Part shown: one piece after another, positions 1-9,982 of the stretch | Layout of the letters: each line of letters starts with the position of its first letter | How positions within the stretch are numbered: position 1 is the stretch's first letter | The notes under the pieces: model-generated | Database searches by the model: none | What the model saw: only the letters and a program-made list of their open reading frames with translations | What the model was told of the DNA's origin: nothing | Made by a program: the position numbers and the translations under genes | DNA from: Flavobacteriales bacterium | GTDB taxonomy: Bacteria > Bacteroidota > Bacteroidia > Flavobacteriales > UBA7312 | Direction: 5' to 3' | Assembly (NCBI GenBank): GCA_002715345.1 | Contig: PAYR01000010.1 | Coordinates: 13,066-47,165, forward strand | DNA: 34,100 nucleotides

Positions 1-1068
1 GAAATCAAGAAAGCATATCGAAAGATGGCTTTGAAATACCATCCGGACAAAAACCCTGATGACAAAGCTGCGGAAGAAAAATTCAAGGAAGCTGCGGAAG
101 CATACGAAGTCTTAAGTAGTCCAGAGAAAAAACAACGATACGATCAGTTTGGACATGCTGGAATGGGCGGAGCCGCAGGGAGTGGATTCGGTGGAGGAAT
201 GAGCATGGATGACATCTTCTCTCAATTTGGAGACATCTTTGGAGGAGGTGGTAGTGGCTTCGAAAGCTTCTTTGGCGGTGGTGGCCGTGGTGGAAGACGA
301 AGAGTAAAGGGAAGTAACCTACGTATTCGCATCAAACTAAAGCTAGAGGAAGTTGCCAACGGAGTTGACAAAAAAATCAAAGTCCAAAAGCTAGTTCAAG
401 CAGATGGCGTTACTTACAAAACTTGTGGCACATGTCATGGAAGTGGCCAGGTCACCAGAGTAGCTAACACTATACTTGGACAAATGCAAACAGCCAGTAC
501 TTGTCCAAGTTGTCACGGACAAGGAAAATCTATTGACCAACGGCCAAAAGGAACAGATGCTAATGGCATGTTAAAACAGGAGGAAGTTGTCAGTATCAAT
601 ATTCCTGCAGGAGTAGAAGATGGCATGCAACTCAAAGTTTCTGGAAAAGGAAACGCTGCTCCATTTGATGGTATACCAGGAGATTTATTGGTACTAATAG
701 AGGTAGATGAACACAAGTGTTTAAAACGAGAAGGACAAAACCTTCACTACGATTGCTACATCAATGTGGCAGATGCTGCGCTTGGTTCTAGCGTAGAAAT
801 ACCTACTGTTAGCGGAAAAGTAAAAGTGAAAATTGAAGAAGGAACGCAAAGTGGGAAAATTCTGCGCTTAAGAGGAAAAGGATTGCCAAGCGTAAATGGA
901 TATGGAACAGGAGATTTACTTATCCACATCAATGTCTGGACTCCACAAAATCTATCTAAAGAAGAGAAATCATTCTTTGAAAAATGCAGAGAATCTAAAA
1001 GTTTCAACCCCAATCCAACACAAGAAGACAAATCCTTTTTTGACCGTGTGAAAGAGATGTTTAATTAA
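1..1068 (+). CDS. dnaJ: Molecular chaperone DnaJ (Hsp40), 5' end missing
   Basis: Co-chaperone that delivers unfolded clients to DnaK and stimulates its ATPase in the cytoplasm. The reading frame is open from base 1; the first visible residues ([18 protein letters not shown]) are J-domain helix II and the HPD motif (residues 14-16), so roughly 15-20 N-terminal residues lie outside the window. A Gly/Phe-rich linker follows (about residues 50-100), then a cysteine region and the C-terminal substrate-binding domains. The cysteine region holds only two CxxCxGxG motifs, CGTCHGSG (residues 142-149) and CPSCHGQG (168-175), where classical DnaJ has four; the places of motifs 1 and 4 carry no cysteines. 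This leaves the inner pair (zinc centre II). The gene ends in TAA and is followed by a terminator. Identity is certain. Confidence 0.97.
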   Translation, partial: EIKKAYRKMALKYHPDKNPDDKAAEEKFKEAAEAYEVLSSPEKKQRYDQFGHAGMGGAAGSGFGGGMSMDDIFSQFGDIFGGGGSGFESFFGGGGRGGRRRVKGSNLRIRIKLKLEEVANGVDKKIKVQKLVQADGVTYKTCGTCHGSGQVTRVANTILGQMQTASTCPSCHGQGKSIDQRPKGTDANGMLKQEEVVSINIPAGVEDGMQLKVSGKGNAAPFDGIPGDLLVLIEVDEHKCLKREGQNLHYDCYINVADAALGSSVEIPTVSGKVKVKIEEGTQSGKILRLRGKGLPSVNGYGTGDLLIHINVWTPQNLSKEEKSFFEKCRESKSFNPNPTQEDKSFFDRVKEMFN

Positions 1069-1089
1069 ACCCTCAACAACATATATTAT

Positions 1090-1097
1090 TATCTTTG
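1090..1097 (+). promoter_or_regulatory. Possible -7 element for the ABC transporter operon
   Basis: TATCTTTG matches the Bacteroidota -7 consensus TAnnTTTG. Transcription would start near 1101, about 31 nt before the ATG at 1132. No TTTG is seen at the -33 spacing, and the element touches the first base of the dnaJ terminator stem, so a chance match is possible. Confidence 0.3.
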
Positions 1098-1127
1098 GGC
1101 TAGTCGCTATATACTAGCCCATTTTTA
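1097..1127 (+). terminator. Rho-independent terminator after dnaJ
   Basis: GGGCTAGT (1097-1104) pairs perfectly with ACTAGCCC (1113-1120) around an 8-nt loop and is followed by ATTTTTATT. It lies 28 nt after the dnaJ stop codon and 5 nt before the next start codon region, so it separates dnaJ from the ABC transporter operon. Confidence 0.85.
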
Positions 1128-1131
1128 TTCT

Positions 1132-2016
1132 ATGAACTTATTTGAAGCCAACAACATCCACAAACAATATGCCGGACACAAGGCATTAGATGGAGTAAGC
1201 ATACAAGTCCCGGAAGGAAGTATTTATGGATTACTAGGTCCGAACGGAGCTGGAAAAACCACCTTTATTCGTATCATCAATCAGATTACTGCTCCTGATA
1301 GTGGAAACATCACTTTTAATGGAGAAGCATTACAGCAAAAACATATTGCACAAATTGGCTATTTGCCTGAAGAGAGAGGGCTCTATAAAAAGATGAAGAT
1401 AGGCGAACAAGCACTTTACCTTGCGCAACTGAAAGGACTGAGCAAAAAAGAAGCCCAAGCAAAACTCCGTCTTTGGTTTCAAAAACTAGAAATCTCCTCT
1501 TGGTGGGATAAAAAAGTCGAAGAGTTATCCAAAGGGATGGCGCAAAAAGTACAGTTTATCACCACGGTTTTGCACGAACCCAAACTACTTATTTTCGATG
1601 AGCCATTCAGCGGGTTCGATCCCGTAAATGCAGAACTCATTAAAAAGGAAATTTTAGCACTTAAAGAACAAGGAGCTACTATCATCTTTTCTACTCATCG
1701 CATGGAATCGGTTGAAGAATTATGCGCCCACATTGCCCTCATCAATCAAGGGAAATGTATTTTACAAGGAAGAGTAGATGAAGTAAAATCTACTTATAGA
1801 AGCCACACCTACCAAATACAGTTTGAAGGAGAACTGAAAGCTGTAAACGATTTTGAAATCATTTCTCAAAAAGAAAATAGTGCAGTCTTCAAAGCTCACA
1901 AAGGAAAAGACTCCAATCACTTGTTACAGCAATTACTGCCTCAAGTAAAAGTCATTTCTTTCCAGGAGCAATTACCAAGCATCAATGACATCTTCATCCA
2001 AAAAGTCAGCGAATAA
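1132..2016 (+). CDS. ABC-2 exporter ATP-binding protein (NatA/DUF4162 type)
   Basis: Cytoplasmic ATPase subunit that should power the membrane protein encoded next to it. Of 294 residues, the Walker A motif is GPNGAGKT (residues 36-43), the signature appears as LSKGM rather than LSGGQ, as in NatA-like exporters, Walker B is LLIFDEP with the D-loop SGFDP (about 152-165), and the switch histidine lies in STHRME. The tail of about 80 residues matches the DUF4162-type extension of this subgroup. Its TAA (2014-2016) shares one base with the ATG of the permease (TAATG), which suggests translational coupling and a complex of the two. The substrate cannot be read from sequence; NatAB exports sodium, but many relatives do other things. 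Confidence 0.93.
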   Translation: MNLFEANNIHKQYAGHKALDGVSIQVPEGSIYGLLGPNGAGKTTFIRIINQITAPDSGNITFNGEALQQKHIAQIGYLPEERGLYKKMKIGEQALYLAQLKGLSKKEAQAKLRLWFQKLEISSWWDKKVEELSKGMAQKVQFITTVLHEPKLLIFDEPFSGFDPVNAELIKKEILALKEQGATIIFSTHRMESVEELCAHIALINQGKCILQGRVDEVKSTYRSHTYQIQFEGELKAVNDFEIISQKENSAVFKAHKGKDSNHLLQQLLPQVKVISFQEQLPSINDIFIQKVSE

Positions 2017-3311
2017 TGAACAGCATCTTACTCATCATACAAAGAGAATACTTATCAAGAGTGCGTAAAAAGAGCTTCTTGATCATGACTCTCCTCACTC
2101 CTTTTTTAATGGCCGGAATTGTGGTGGTTCCCACCTACCTAGCCATGAACTCAACAGAAGAACGAAACATTGCCATTTTAGATGAAAGCAATCTCCTTCC
2201 AGTTTTAGAACCTACCGATGAAATTACACACTTTCATTATGTAGAAGGAAATATTGAAACGGAAAAAGAACATTTAAATTCTGAAGTATTTTACGCCTTG
2301 GTGCATATCCCTCCTATTGAAAGTTTGGAAGAGTTAAACGATAAAATCACCATTTATTCGGACAAGCAAGTGAGTTTATCTGTAAGAGGGCAAATTGAAA
2401 ACCTCATTGAAAACAAGGTGGAGAAAATCAAACTCGCTGAAGCAGGAATTGACCCACAAACCTTAAAAGACGCCAACATACGATTTGAACTGAACACCAT
2501 TATTTTGGGCGAAGAAGGGGAAGAAGCTACCGGTAATGCCGAGGTAAGTTTGGCTATTGGATTCGTTTCTGGCTTTCTTATTTACATCTTTATTTTCATG
2601 TATGGCGCCATGGTTATGCGTGGCGTGATTGAAGAAAAAACCAATCGCATTGTAGAAGTGATTATCTCTTCCGTAAAGCCCTTTCAGCTGATGATGGGTA
2701 AGATTGTAGGAGTCGCTTTAGTAGGACTTACACAGTTTATTTTGTGGATGCTACTCACTCTTGTGCTCACTACCTTAGCAGAAGGTTTTGTTTTGAGCTC
2801 GCCAGAAATGATGGCCAACACTTTTCAAAGTGCACCCATGGAAAAGGGCATGATGATGAACCAAGTCAGTACGGCTTTTGGAGGCATCCCATTAGGGCAA
2901 TTGGCTTTTGCCTTCTTGTTCTACTTTTTAGGCGGATACCTTTTGTACAGTTCTCTTTTTGCAGCCGTTGGCTCTGCTGTAGATCAAGAAGCCGACACCC
3001 AACAATTCATGTTACCTATTACTATTCCATTGGTTCTATCCTTTATCATGATGCAGTTTATCATTGACAATCCGGATGGAAGTTTGGCTTATTGGTTTTC
3101 TATGATTCCCCTCACCTCTCCTATCATTATGATGGTGCGCATTCCTTTTGGAGTACCTACAGGAGAGCTTTTACTTTCATTGGGAATGTTGGTAGCAGGC
3201 TTTATCTTCACTACCTGGATAGCTGCTAAAATCTACCGAACTGGCATACTAATGTATGGTAAGAAGGTAAACTACAAAGAACTGTGGAAATGGCTAACAT
3301 ACAAAGGGTAA
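2016..3311 (+). CDS. ABC-2 family permease (NatB-like)
   Basis: Inner-membrane partner of the preceding ATPase. The 431-residue protein has one hydrophobic segment near residues 22-45, a soluble extracytoplasmic part of about 130 residues, then about six further membrane segments from residue 180 onward. This layout is typical of the ABC-2/NatB family. The stretch GVIEEKTNRIVEVIISS just after the second membrane segment is the usual family signature facing the ATPase. The start codon overlaps the stop of the ATPase gene, and the stop overlaps the start of the next gene (both TAATG), so three genes are translationally linked. The transported substrate is unknown. Confidence 0.9.
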   Translation: MNSILLIIQREYLSRVRKKSFLIMTLLTPFLMAGIVVVPTYLAMNSTEERNIAILDESNLLPVLEPTDEITHFHYVEGNIETEKEHLNSEVFYALVHIPPIESLEELNDKITIYSDKQVSLSVRGQIENLIENKVEKIKLAEAGIDPQTLKDANIRFELNTIILGEEGEEATGNAEVSLAIGFVSGFLIYIFIFMYGAMVMRGVIEEKTNRIVEVIISSVKPFQLMMGKIVGVALVGLTQFILWMLLTLVLTTLAEGFVLSSPEMMANTFQSAPMEKGMMMNQVSTAFGGIPLGQLAFAFLFYFLGGYLLYSSLFAAVGSAVDQEADTQQFMLPITIPLVLSFIMMQFIIDNPDGSLAYWFSMIPLTSPIIMMVRIPFGVPTGELLLSLGMLVAGFIFTTWIAAKIYRTGILMYGKKVNYKELWKWLTYKG

Positions 3312-4216
3312 TGAAAACAGCAATCATAGACTTAGGAACAAACACTTTCAACCTCTTAATTGTTGAAGGAAAGACTACGCTTTTCAAAACCAAAATTGCG
3401 GTAAAGTTAGGAGAAGGCGGTATTACCAACGGATATATTGCCGAAGCTCCTTTTCAAAGAGGATTCGAAGCGCTGAAAAAACACTTACAAACCATTGAAG
3501 CATACCAAGTAGACCGCACTTTGGCTTTTGCCACTTCGGCTATTCGTTCTGCAAGCAATGGTGCTGACTTTGTAGCAGAAGTCAAAACAGAATTAGGCTT
3601 ACAAATTGAGGTCATTGATGGAGACAAAGAAGCTGAACTCATCTACTTAGGCGTACAACAAGCTTTCAATTTAGGTGATGGCAATAAGCTCATCATGGAC
3701 ATTGGTGGTGGCAGCACGGAATTTATTATCTGCAACAAGAAAGAAATCTTTTGGAAGCAAAGTTTTCAGCTAGGAGCGGCTCGTTTGCTAGAGCATTTTC
3801 AACCACAAGACCCCATTACCTCAACAGAGGTTAAGTCGATTGAAGGCTATTTAGAAGAAACGCTAACACCACTTTGGACAGCTTTGCAAAAACTCCCCTG
3901 TGATACCTTGGTCGGCTCTTCGGGCTCTTTCGATACATTAGCCGATGTGATTGTACATCAGTTTTACAAGCCCTCCATCTTAAAAGGAAAAACTAACTAT
4001 GATTTTAAGCTAAGCGACTACCATTGGCTACATGAATATTTCTTGAAAAGTAATTTAGAAGAACGCTTAAACACGCCTGGTATGATTCCCATGCGTGCCG
4101 ACATGATTGTCATCAGCACCATCTTTATCAACTACCTTTTAAAAAGACAACAAATGCAAGCTATGAAACTCTCAACTTACGCTTTGAAGGAAGGAGTTTT
4201 GGAAACTTTAAGCTAA
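3311..4216 (+). CDS. ppx: Exopolyphosphatase / guanosine pentaphosphatase (Ppx/GppA family)
   Basis: Hydrolyses phosphate from inorganic polyphosphate and perhaps from pppGpp. It is an ASKHA-fold protein: the first phosphate-binding loop is [11 protein letters not shown] near the N-terminus, the second is [13 protein letters not shown] in the middle, followed by GAARLLEHF and [13 protein letters not shown] place the start at the ATG at 3311, which overlaps the permease stop as TAATG and gives 301 residues beginning [11 protein letters not shown], as in relatives; a start at 3284 would add nine unconserved residues. It is the short form without the C-terminal HD-like domain of E. coli Ppx. Its last 9 bases overlap the 3' end of convergent alaS. 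The link with an exporter operon is positional; I see no functional reason for it. Confidence 0.9.
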   Translation: MKTAIIDLGTNTFNLLIVEGKTTLFKTKIAVKLGEGGITNGYIAEAPFQRGFEALKKHLQTIEAYQVDRTLAFATSAIRSASNGADFVAEVKTELGLQIEVIDGDKEAELIYLGVQQAFNLGDGNKLIMDIGGGSTEFIICNKKEIFWKQSFQLGAARLLEHFQPQDPITSTEVKSIEGYLEETLTPLWTALQKLPCDTLVGSSGSFDTLADVIVHQFYKPSILKGKTNYDFKLSDYHWLHEYFLKSNLEERLNTPGMIPMRADMIVISTIFINYLLKRQQMQAMKLSTYALKEGVLETLS

Positions 4217-6805
4217 ATACCCCTTCGATTTTTCTAGAGCATTTGGTATTCCGCTTGCGTCTTTACCTCCTGCTGTGGCAAAGAAGGCTTGGCCGCCACC
4301 GCCACCTTTAATCTCTTGTGCTAATTCGCGCACCATATTGCCCGCATGCAATTCTTTGCTTTCTGCTAAGCTTTCAGAAACAACAACAGTAATCGTTGCT
4401 TTATCGCCATTAGCAGCACCTAAAACAAGCAATAAATTGTCTTGTTCTTTCTTCAATTCAAAAGCTAAGTTTTTAATGGCTTTAGCATCCAAGTCTACTT
4501 GAGCTGCAATGAAGTTTACACCATTGATTGTTTCCATCCCTTTCAGCAAATCACCTTTAATGCTACCCGCTTGCGCTTTGGTCATCTTAGCTACTTGCTT
4601 ACTTAGGGCTTGGTTTTCACTCAACAGGTTTTGAACCCCTTTCAACACATCCTGATTTTTAATCAACTCGCGTAAAGACTGTATGGTTTTCAATTGTTGG
4701 TTGTAGAAGTTCATCGCTTTTTCTGCAGTGATAGCCTCTACCCTACGGATACCTGCCGCAATAGCGCTCTCTGAAGTAATTTTAAACAGACCAATCTGCC
4801 CTGTTGCCTCTACATGTATTCCTCCACAAAGCTCAATAGAACTTCCAAACTGAATGACACGAACTGTATCTCCATACTTTTCGCCAAACAAAGCCATAGC
4901 ACCCATCTCTTGCGCTTGTGCTAATGGGATGTTTCGGTGTTCATTCAAGGCGTAATTAACACGAATCTTCGCATTCACTTTTTGCTCAATCTCTGCTAGC
5001 TCCTCATTGGTTACTTTCGAGAAATGGGAAAAATCAAAACGCAAATATTCATCATTCACCAAAGAGCCTTTTTGCTCTACATGTTCACCCAAAACCTCTC
5101 TTAAGGTTTCGTGTAAGAGGTGTGTGGCTGAGTGGTTATTTGCTGTTAACGATCGTTTTTCAACATTCACCTCTGCTTGGAATGTTGCCTTTGGATCGGC
5201 TGGCAATTCCTCCGAAAAATGAATGATTAGATTGTTCTCTTTTTTAGTATCAATGATGGCAGTAGTTTGTCCATTAGACTCTATGAAACCCGTATCACCT
5301 ACTTGTCCACCACCCTCTGCATAAAATGGAGTAAGATTGAAAACTAATTGGAAAAACTCTTTTCCTTTTTGCTTTACTTTTCGGTAGCGTGTAATCTTTA
5401 CTTCGGAAGTAGTTTGGTCGTATCCCACAAATTCTTCTACTTCATCTTCTAACATTTCCACCCAATCTGCTGTTTCCATAGCTGTTGCTTGGCGCGAGCG
5501 ATTCTTTTGGTCTTCCAAACATGCATTGAAGCTTTCTACATCTACAGTTAATCCTTTTTCGGAAGCAATTAGTTCGGTTAAATCTAGTGGAAACCCATAG
5601 GTATCATATAGCTCAAAAGCATCTTTTCCTGCTACTGTTTTATCCGAAACAGCCAAGTTTTCAAATCGACTAATTCCTTTTTCTAATGTCTTCAAGAAAG
5701 ACACTTCTTCTTCTTGAATTACTTTCTCTATCAGCTGTGCTTGTGCCTTCAGTTCTGGGAACTGATCGCCCATTTCCTTCACCAAAGTTGGCACTAAAGC
5801 GTACAAGCTCGGCTCTTCAAAGTTCAAGAAGGTGAAACCGTAACGGACAGCTCTCCTCAAGATTCTACGAATCACATAACCTGCTCCTGTATTAGAAGGA
5901 AGTTGTCCATCTGCAATAGAGAAGGCAATAGCGCGTAGGTGATCAGCCATCACACGCATAGCAATGTCGGCTTTTTCGTCAGCGCCATAAGTCTTGCCTG
6001 CTTTTTTAGCTATTCCTTGAATAAGCGGTTGGAACACATCCGTATCGTAATTGGATTGTACGCCTTGCAACACCATACACAAACGCTCAAAACCCATACC
6101 CGTATCCACATGTGTGTTTGGTAATTTCTCCAAAGATCCATCTGCCTTTCTATTGTATTGCATAAACACCAAATTCCACACCTCTATTACTAAAGGGTGG
6201 TCGGCATTAACGAGTGTTCTACCATCTACTTTGGCACGCTCTTCATCCGAGCGGATATCCACATGAATTTCCGAACATGGACCACAAGGACCTAAATCGC
6301 CCATTTCCCAGAAATTATCTTTCTTATTTCCGTTGATGATGCGGTCTTCTGCAATGCGTTCTTTCCAAATATCGTATGCTTCTTGATCTAGAGCTAAACC
6401 GTCATCCTCTGCTCCCTCAAAAATGGAAACATACAAACGGTCTTTATCAATTCCGTAATCCTCTGTCAACAATTCCCATGCCCACTCAATTGCCTCTCTC
6501 TTGAAGTAATCGCCAAAAGACCAATTTCCTAACATCTCGAACATGGTGTGGTGATAAGTGTCATGCCCCACCTCTTCTAAATCGTTGTGTTTACCAGAAA
6601 CACGCAAACATTTTTGAGTATCACAAACACGGGCATCCTTGACCTCACTGTTCCCTAAAAATAAATCTTTAAATTGATTCATCCCTGAGTTGGTAAACAT
6701 TAAGGTAGGGTCATTTTTAATAACCATTGGTGCTGACGCAACCACCTTATGTCCTTTATCCTCAAAAAATTGCAAATATTTAGTGCGTATATCTCTGGAA
6801 TTCAT
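4208..6805 (-). CDS. alaS: Alanyl-tRNA synthetase
   Basis: Charges tRNA-Ala and clears mischarged Ser/Gly through its editing domain. The 865 residues match the usual bacterial length. Class II catalytic-core motifs are seen early ([12 protein letters not shown], then the motif 2 region). The editing domain carries all four zinc ligands: H558 and H562 in HSATHLLH, and C660 and H664 in [10 protein letters not shown] glycine-rich [11 protein letters not shown] stretch near the C-terminus belongs to the DHHA1/C-Ala module. It starts at ATG 6805 with no SD. It is convergent with and overlaps ppx, and divergent from the M23 peptidase across a 111-bp gap. Confidence 0.98.
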   Translation of the reverse strand: MNSRDIRTKYLQFFEDKGHKVVASAPMVIKNDPTLMFTNSGMNQFKDLFLGNSEVKDARVCDTQKCLRVSGKHNDLEEVGHDTYHHTMFEMLGNWSFGDYFKREAIEWAWELLTEDYGIDKDRLYVSIFEGAEDDGLALDQEAYDIWKERIAEDRIINGNKKDNFWEMGDLGPCGPCSEIHVDIRSDEERAKVDGRTLVNADHPLVIEVWNLVFMQYNRKADGSLEKLPNTHVDTGMGFERLCMVLQGVQSNYDTDVFQPLIQGIAKKAGKTYGADEKADIAMRVMADHLRAIAFSIADGQLPSNTGAGYVIRRILRRAVRYGFTFLNFEEPSLYALVPTLVKEMGDQFPELKAQAQLIEKVIQEEEVSFLKTLEKGISRFENLAVSDKTVAGKDAFELYDTYGFPLDLTELIASEKGLTVDVESFNACLEDQKNRSRQATAMETADWVEMLEDEVEEFVGYDQTTSEVKITRYRKVKQKGKEFFQLVFNLTPFYAEGGGQVGDTGFIESNGQTTAIIDTKKENNLIIHFSEELPADPKATFQAEVNVEKRSLTANNHSATHLLHETLREVLGEHVEQKGSLVNDEYLRFDFSHFSKVTNEELAEIEQKVNAKIRVNYALNEHRNIPLAQAQEMGAMALFGEKYGDTVRVIQFGSSIELCGGIHVEATGQIGLFKITSESAIAAGIRRVEAITAEKAMNFYNQQLKTIQSLRELIKNQDVLKGVQNLLSENQALSKQVAKMTKAQAGSIKGDLLKGMETINGVNFIAAQVDLDAKAIKNLAFELKKEQDNLLLVLGAANGDKATITVVVSESLAESKELHAGNMVRELAQEIKGGGGGQAFFATAGGKDASGIPNALEKSKGYLA

Positions 6806-6883
6806 TTGATTAATTTATTACTCAATTCACAGTCGCTTGTTAGCATTCTTTCACTTAGAAAAGTGTATGTGATTCGAAATCCT

Positions 6884-6891
6884 TAATTTTG
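6884..6891 (+). promoter_or_regulatory. -7 element for the M23 peptidase-merR unit
   Basis: TAATTTTG matches TAnnTTTG. Transcription would begin near 6895, leaving a leader of about 22 nt before the ATG at 6917. I see no TTG at the expected -33 spacing, so the call rests on the -7 match and its position in the only divergent gap nearby. Confidence 0.45.
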
Positions 6892-6894
6892 CAA

Positions 6895-6912
6895 CAAATT
6901 TAGCCAAATATA
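6895..6912 (-). promoter_or_regulatory. Two candidate -7 elements for alaS
   Basis: On the minus strand TAAATTTG (6902-6895) and TATATTTG (6912-6905) both match TAnnTTTG. They lie about 90-100 nt upstream of the alaS ATG and interleave with the promoter of the divergent M23 gene. A TTTG at 6931-6928 is 15 or 25 nt away from them, not the preferred 19-20, so which is used is open. Confidence 0.35.
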
Positions 6913-6916
6913 CCGA

Positions 6917-7888
6917 ATGAAAAAGGTCAAATATTACTACGATATAAAGACCCTTTCTTATAAGAAAATTGAGCACTCATGGAAAAAACGAATAAAAGAT
7001 ACATTCGTATTTCTTTCTGCAAGTGCCTTTTTTGCGGCTATTATGCTGATTGCTTTCTTCAACTTCTTTGATAGCCCAAAGGAGAAAATGTTGATTCGAG
7101 AAATCGACAATATGACTTTGCAATACGAGTTGATGAATGAAAAACTATCGCAAGTTTCTGCTGTTCTAGACAATGTGCAAGATCGTGATGACAACATTTA
7201 CCGTGTTATTTTTGAAGCAGACCCTATCCCAAGTAGTATTCGTAAAGCTGGAATCGGTGGTGTTAACAGATATGAAAAGCTAGAAGGCTACAATAATTCG
7301 GAATTGATTATTTCCACTGCTCAAAAACTAGACCAAATATCAAAGCAGTTGTACATACAATCTAAATCGTTTGATGAAGTGATTGAAATGGCAACCAAAA
7401 AATCGGATATGTTAGCTTCCATTCCGGCTATTCAACCCGTAACGAACAAAGAGCTAAAACGCCTTTCTTCTGGTTATGGAAGAAGAATTGATCCTTACTA
7501 CAAAAAACCAAAATTCCATTACGGTGTAGATTTCTCGTCTCCACAAGGAACGCCTATTTACGCTACCGGAAACGGAACTGTTAAGAAGACTAAGAAGAGT
7601 CGAAGAGGGTTTGGTAACCATATTGTGATTGATCATGGCTATGGCTACGAATCTTTGTATGCGCATATGCAGAAATACACGGTTCGCAGAGGGCAAAAAG
7701 TAAAGCGTGGTGATTTAATCGGTTATGTAGGAAACTCTGGAAAATCGACTGCTCCACACCTGCATTACGAAGTGCATAAAGATGGTAGAAAAGTAAACCC
7801 TGCTTACTATTTTCACAACGACCTTACACCAGAAGAGTTTGATCGTATGCTGGAGTTAGCTGCACAAGAAAACCAATCATTCGACTGA
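6917..7888 (+). CDS. M23 family zinc metallopeptidase (LytM/peptidoglycan endopeptidase), membrane anchored
   Basis: Probable cell-wall hydrolase acting on peptide cross-links in the periplasm. Of 323 residues, a basic N-terminus is followed by one membrane segment (about 30-51), a helical probably coiled-coil region (about 55-180) and a C-terminal LytM domain. All expected catalytic residues are present: zinc ligands H201 and D205 (HYGVD) and H283 (HLHYE), with the accessory histidines H250 (LYAHM) and H281. By homology it should therefore be an active enzyme, not a degenerate activator. The stop TGA overlaps the start of the MerR-like gene (TGATG). The order alaS, M23 peptidase, merR is one I recall as common in Flavobacteriia. 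Confidence 0.93.
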   Translation: MKKVKYYYDIKTLSYKKIEHSWKKRIKDTFVFLSASAFFAAIMLIAFFNFFDSPKEKMLIREIDNMTLQYELMNEKLSQVSAVLDNVQDRDDNIYRVIFEADPIPSSIRKAGIGGVNRYEKLEGYNNSELIISTAQKLDQISKQLYIQSKSFDEVIEMATKKSDMLASIPAIQPVTNKELKRLSSGYGRRIDPYYKKPKFHYGVDFSSPQGTPIYATGNGTVKKTKKSRRGFGNHIVIDHGYGYESLYAHMQKYTVRRGQKVKRGDLIGYVGNSGKSTAPHLHYEVHKDGRKVNPAYYFHNDLTPEEFDRMLELAAQENQSFD

Positions 7889-8223
7889 TGCCTTACAAGG
7901 ACAAACCTATAGAAAAGCTCTACTACTCCATTGGAGAGGTGGCTGATATGTTTGAGGTAAATGTATCCTTACTGCGTTTTTGGGAAAAAGAGTTTGACAT
8001 CCTAAAACCCAAGAAGAATAAAAAAGGCAACCGAATGTTCACCGCCAAAGACCTGGACAACCTTAAAATCATTTACCATTTAGTGAAAGAAAGAGGTTAT
8101 ACTTTGGAAGGTGCTAAAAAGAAACTCAAAGAAAATAAAGAGGATACCATTAACAACATCGAAATTGTTAACCGTCTGAAAGACATTCGCCAATTCTTGG
8201 TAGAACTGAAAGAGGAGCTTTAA
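7888..8223 (+). CDS. Small MerR-family transcriptional regulator
   Basis: DNA-binding protein of 111 residues. The MerR-type winged helix-turn-helix spans about residues 8-78: YYSIGEVADMFEVNVSLLRF is the recognition part, followed by WEKEFDILKPKK and the wing with NRMFTAKDL. After the helix carrying GYTLEGAKKKL only a short helix of about 30 residues remains, so there is no room for an effector-binding domain and no cysteines for metal sensing. It is coupled to the M23 peptidase by a one-base overlap, so it is made with it; whether it regulates it is not visible. Its 3' end overlaps the convergent hldD by 4 bases. Confidence 0.88.
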   Translation: MPYKDKPIEKLYYSIGEVADMFEVNVSLLRFWEKEFDILKPKKNKKGNRMFTAKDLDNLKIIYHLVKERGYTLEGAKKKLKENKEDTINNIEIVNRLKDIRQFLVELKEEL

Positions 8224-9176
8224 CCCTTCATTAAATACCCTTGCACATAATCCTTCACTCCTTCTTCTAAAGAAGTGAATTCAGCATCATATCCGATAGC
8301 ACGAAGCTTATCCATATTAGCTTCGGTAAAGTATTGGTATTTTTCTCGTATATCTACTGGTGTATCAATAAAAGAAATGTTGGGCTCTTTACCCATAGCA
8401 CTAAAAGTAGCTGTAGCTAAATCCAAAAAGGTGCGCGCTTGTCCTGTTCCTAAATTATACAAACCGCTATCCTTTCGGTGGTGCATCAGAAAGTAGAGTA
8501 CTTCTGCCACATCCTTCACATAGATAAAATCACGTAGCTGCTCACCATCTTTGTAATCACTATGGTGCGAGCGAAACAGTTTCATCGCTTCTGTTTCAAT
8601 TACTTGATTAAAAGTATGCCAAACTACAGAGGCCATACGCCTTTTGTGGTTTTCATTCGGACCATAGACATTGAATAATTTCAATCCTGCCCAAAAATAA
8701 GGCTGTTTTTCTTCGGAAAGCGCCCATTTATCAAATTCATTTTTAGAAACGCCATAAGGATTGAGTGGGTTTAACTTCTTCACCACTTCATGTTTATCCT
8801 CATAACCGTGTTCACCCATTCCATAAGTGGCTGCAGAAGAAGCATACACCAATGGAAAGCCGTATTTCACACACAAGCGCCAAAGCTGTCGACTATAGTT
8901 TAGATTCAACTCATCTAAAACAGCATTATCAAATTCGGTGGTATCGGTTCTTGCTCCTAGGTGAAAAACAAACTGAATTTGTTTTTCATTTTCTTCTAAC
9001 CAAGAGAAGAACTGTCCCCTATCTATCTTTTGAGTAAAAGCCAAATTTTCCCAATTAGCTTTTTTGGATGTTATAGAAAAGTCATCTACCAACACTACAT
9101 CCTCATAGCCTTCTTGGTTCAGTTTTTGAACAAAAAAACTAGCGATAAATCCTGCTGCTCCTGTTACTACTATCAT
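8220..9176 (-). CDS. hldD: ADP-L-glycero-D-manno-heptose 6-epimerase
   Basis: Last enzyme of the ADP-heptose pathway that supplies heptose for the LPS core. The 318-residue short-chain dehydrogenase-type epimerase has a nucleotide-binding loop TGAAGFIASFF, the HLGARTDTTE and YASSAATYG stretches, the catalytic YxxxK (PYGVSK), KLFNVYGPNE and the family-typical DGEQLRDFIYVKDV and REKYQYFTEANM. Together these separate HldD from RfbB- or GalE-type enzymes. Its ATG overlaps the stop of mqnD (ATGA). No other heptose genes are in the window. The second glycine-rich position reads A-S where G-S is usual. Confidence 0.93.
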   Translation of the reverse strand: MIVVTGAAGFIASFFVQKLNQEGYEDVVLVDDFSITSKKANWENLAFTQKIDRGQFFSWLEENEKQIQFVFHLGARTDTTEFDNAVLDELNLNYSRQLWRLCVKYGFPLVYASSAATYGMGEHGYEDKHEVVKKLNPLNPYGVSKNEFDKWALSEEKQPYFWAGLKLFNVYGPNENHKRRMASVVWHTFNQVIETEAMKLFRSHHSDYKDGEQLRDFIYVKDVAEVLYFLMHHRKDSGLYNLGTGQARTFLDLATATFSAMGKEPNISFIDTPVDIREKYQYFTEANMDKLRAIGYDAEFTSLEEGVKDYVQGYLMKG

Positions 9177-9982
9177 ACCACAAAGATATCATTCGTTTGC
9201 ATTCCGTTACGCTTAAACACTTCTTCTACCGCTTGCTTCCCTTCTAAACCTAAATCCAAGGAAAAATTATTCACATAAAGCTTGATGTGCTCGTACATCA
9301 CTTGCTCATCCATCTCTTGAGCATAACAGCGAATGTACTCTTTTGCGCTTTTGGGATGGTCAAAAGCATATTGTATGGAACGCTTCAATACTCTTTGCAC
9401 TTTTTGTTGCACATCTAAGGGTAAATCTCGTTTTACCACAATACCACCAAGCGGAATAGGAAGTCCTGTTTCTGTTTCCCAAAACTCACCTAAATCTTGA
9501 ATTTTTTCTAAGCCTTTTTCTTGGAATGTGAAACGGTTTTCATGAATGATAAGTCCTGCATCTACACGCCCATCAATCACAGCTTGTTCAATATCAGAAA
9601 AGAGCATCTCCTCTTTATTTTGCAAATGCGGAAAAGCGATATTTAACAATAAGTTAGCAGTAGTATTTTTTCCTGGAATAGCAATTTTTGAATTGGCTGT
9701 AAATGGACTATTTCCTTTTTGCTGAATTAACAAAGGACCGCAATTTCTCCCCAAGGCAGAGCCACTGTTTAACAAGGAATAAACCTGTACGCAATATAAA
9801 AAAGCGTGATAGCTCAACTTCGTCACATCTAAGTCGTTGTTCAAAGCGCGCTGATTCAGCGCCTCCACATCTTCCATCACCACTTCAAACTCCAATCCTT
9901 CTGTATCAACTTTGGCATGCACCAAGGCATCAAACATAAAGGTATCGTTCGGACAAGGAGAAAAACCTAGGGTTAGCTTCAC
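9173..9982 (-). CDS. mqnD: 1,4-dihydroxy-6-naphthoate synthase (futalosine menaquinone pathway)
   Basis: Converts cyclic dehypoxanthine futalosine to 1,4-dihydroxy-6-naphthoate, a late head-group step of futalosine menaquinone synthesis. The 269-residue protein has the periplasmic-binding-protein-like fold of the family and begins KLTLGFSPCPNDTFMFDAL, the conserved N-terminus. The start codon is GTG (9982-9980), overlapping the mqnB stop as GTGA; the first in-frame ATG would delete the conserved SPCPNDTF motif, so GTG is well supported. Downstream it overlaps hldD. The adjacent mqnB makes the assignment firm. Confidence 0.94.
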   Translation of the reverse strand: MKLTLGFSPCPNDTFMFDALVHAKVDTEGLEFEVVMEDVEALNQRALNNDLDVTKLSYHAFLYCVQVYSLLNSGSALGRNCGPLLIQQKGNSPFTANSKIAIPGKNTTANLLLNIAFPHLQNKEEMLFSDIEQAVIDGRVDAGLIIHENRFTFQEKGLEKIQDLGEFWETETGLPIPLGGIVVKRDLPLDVQQKVQRVLKRSIQYAFDHPKSAKEYIRCYAQEMDEQVMYEHIKLYVNNFSLDLGLEGKQAVEEVFKRNGMQTNDIFVV

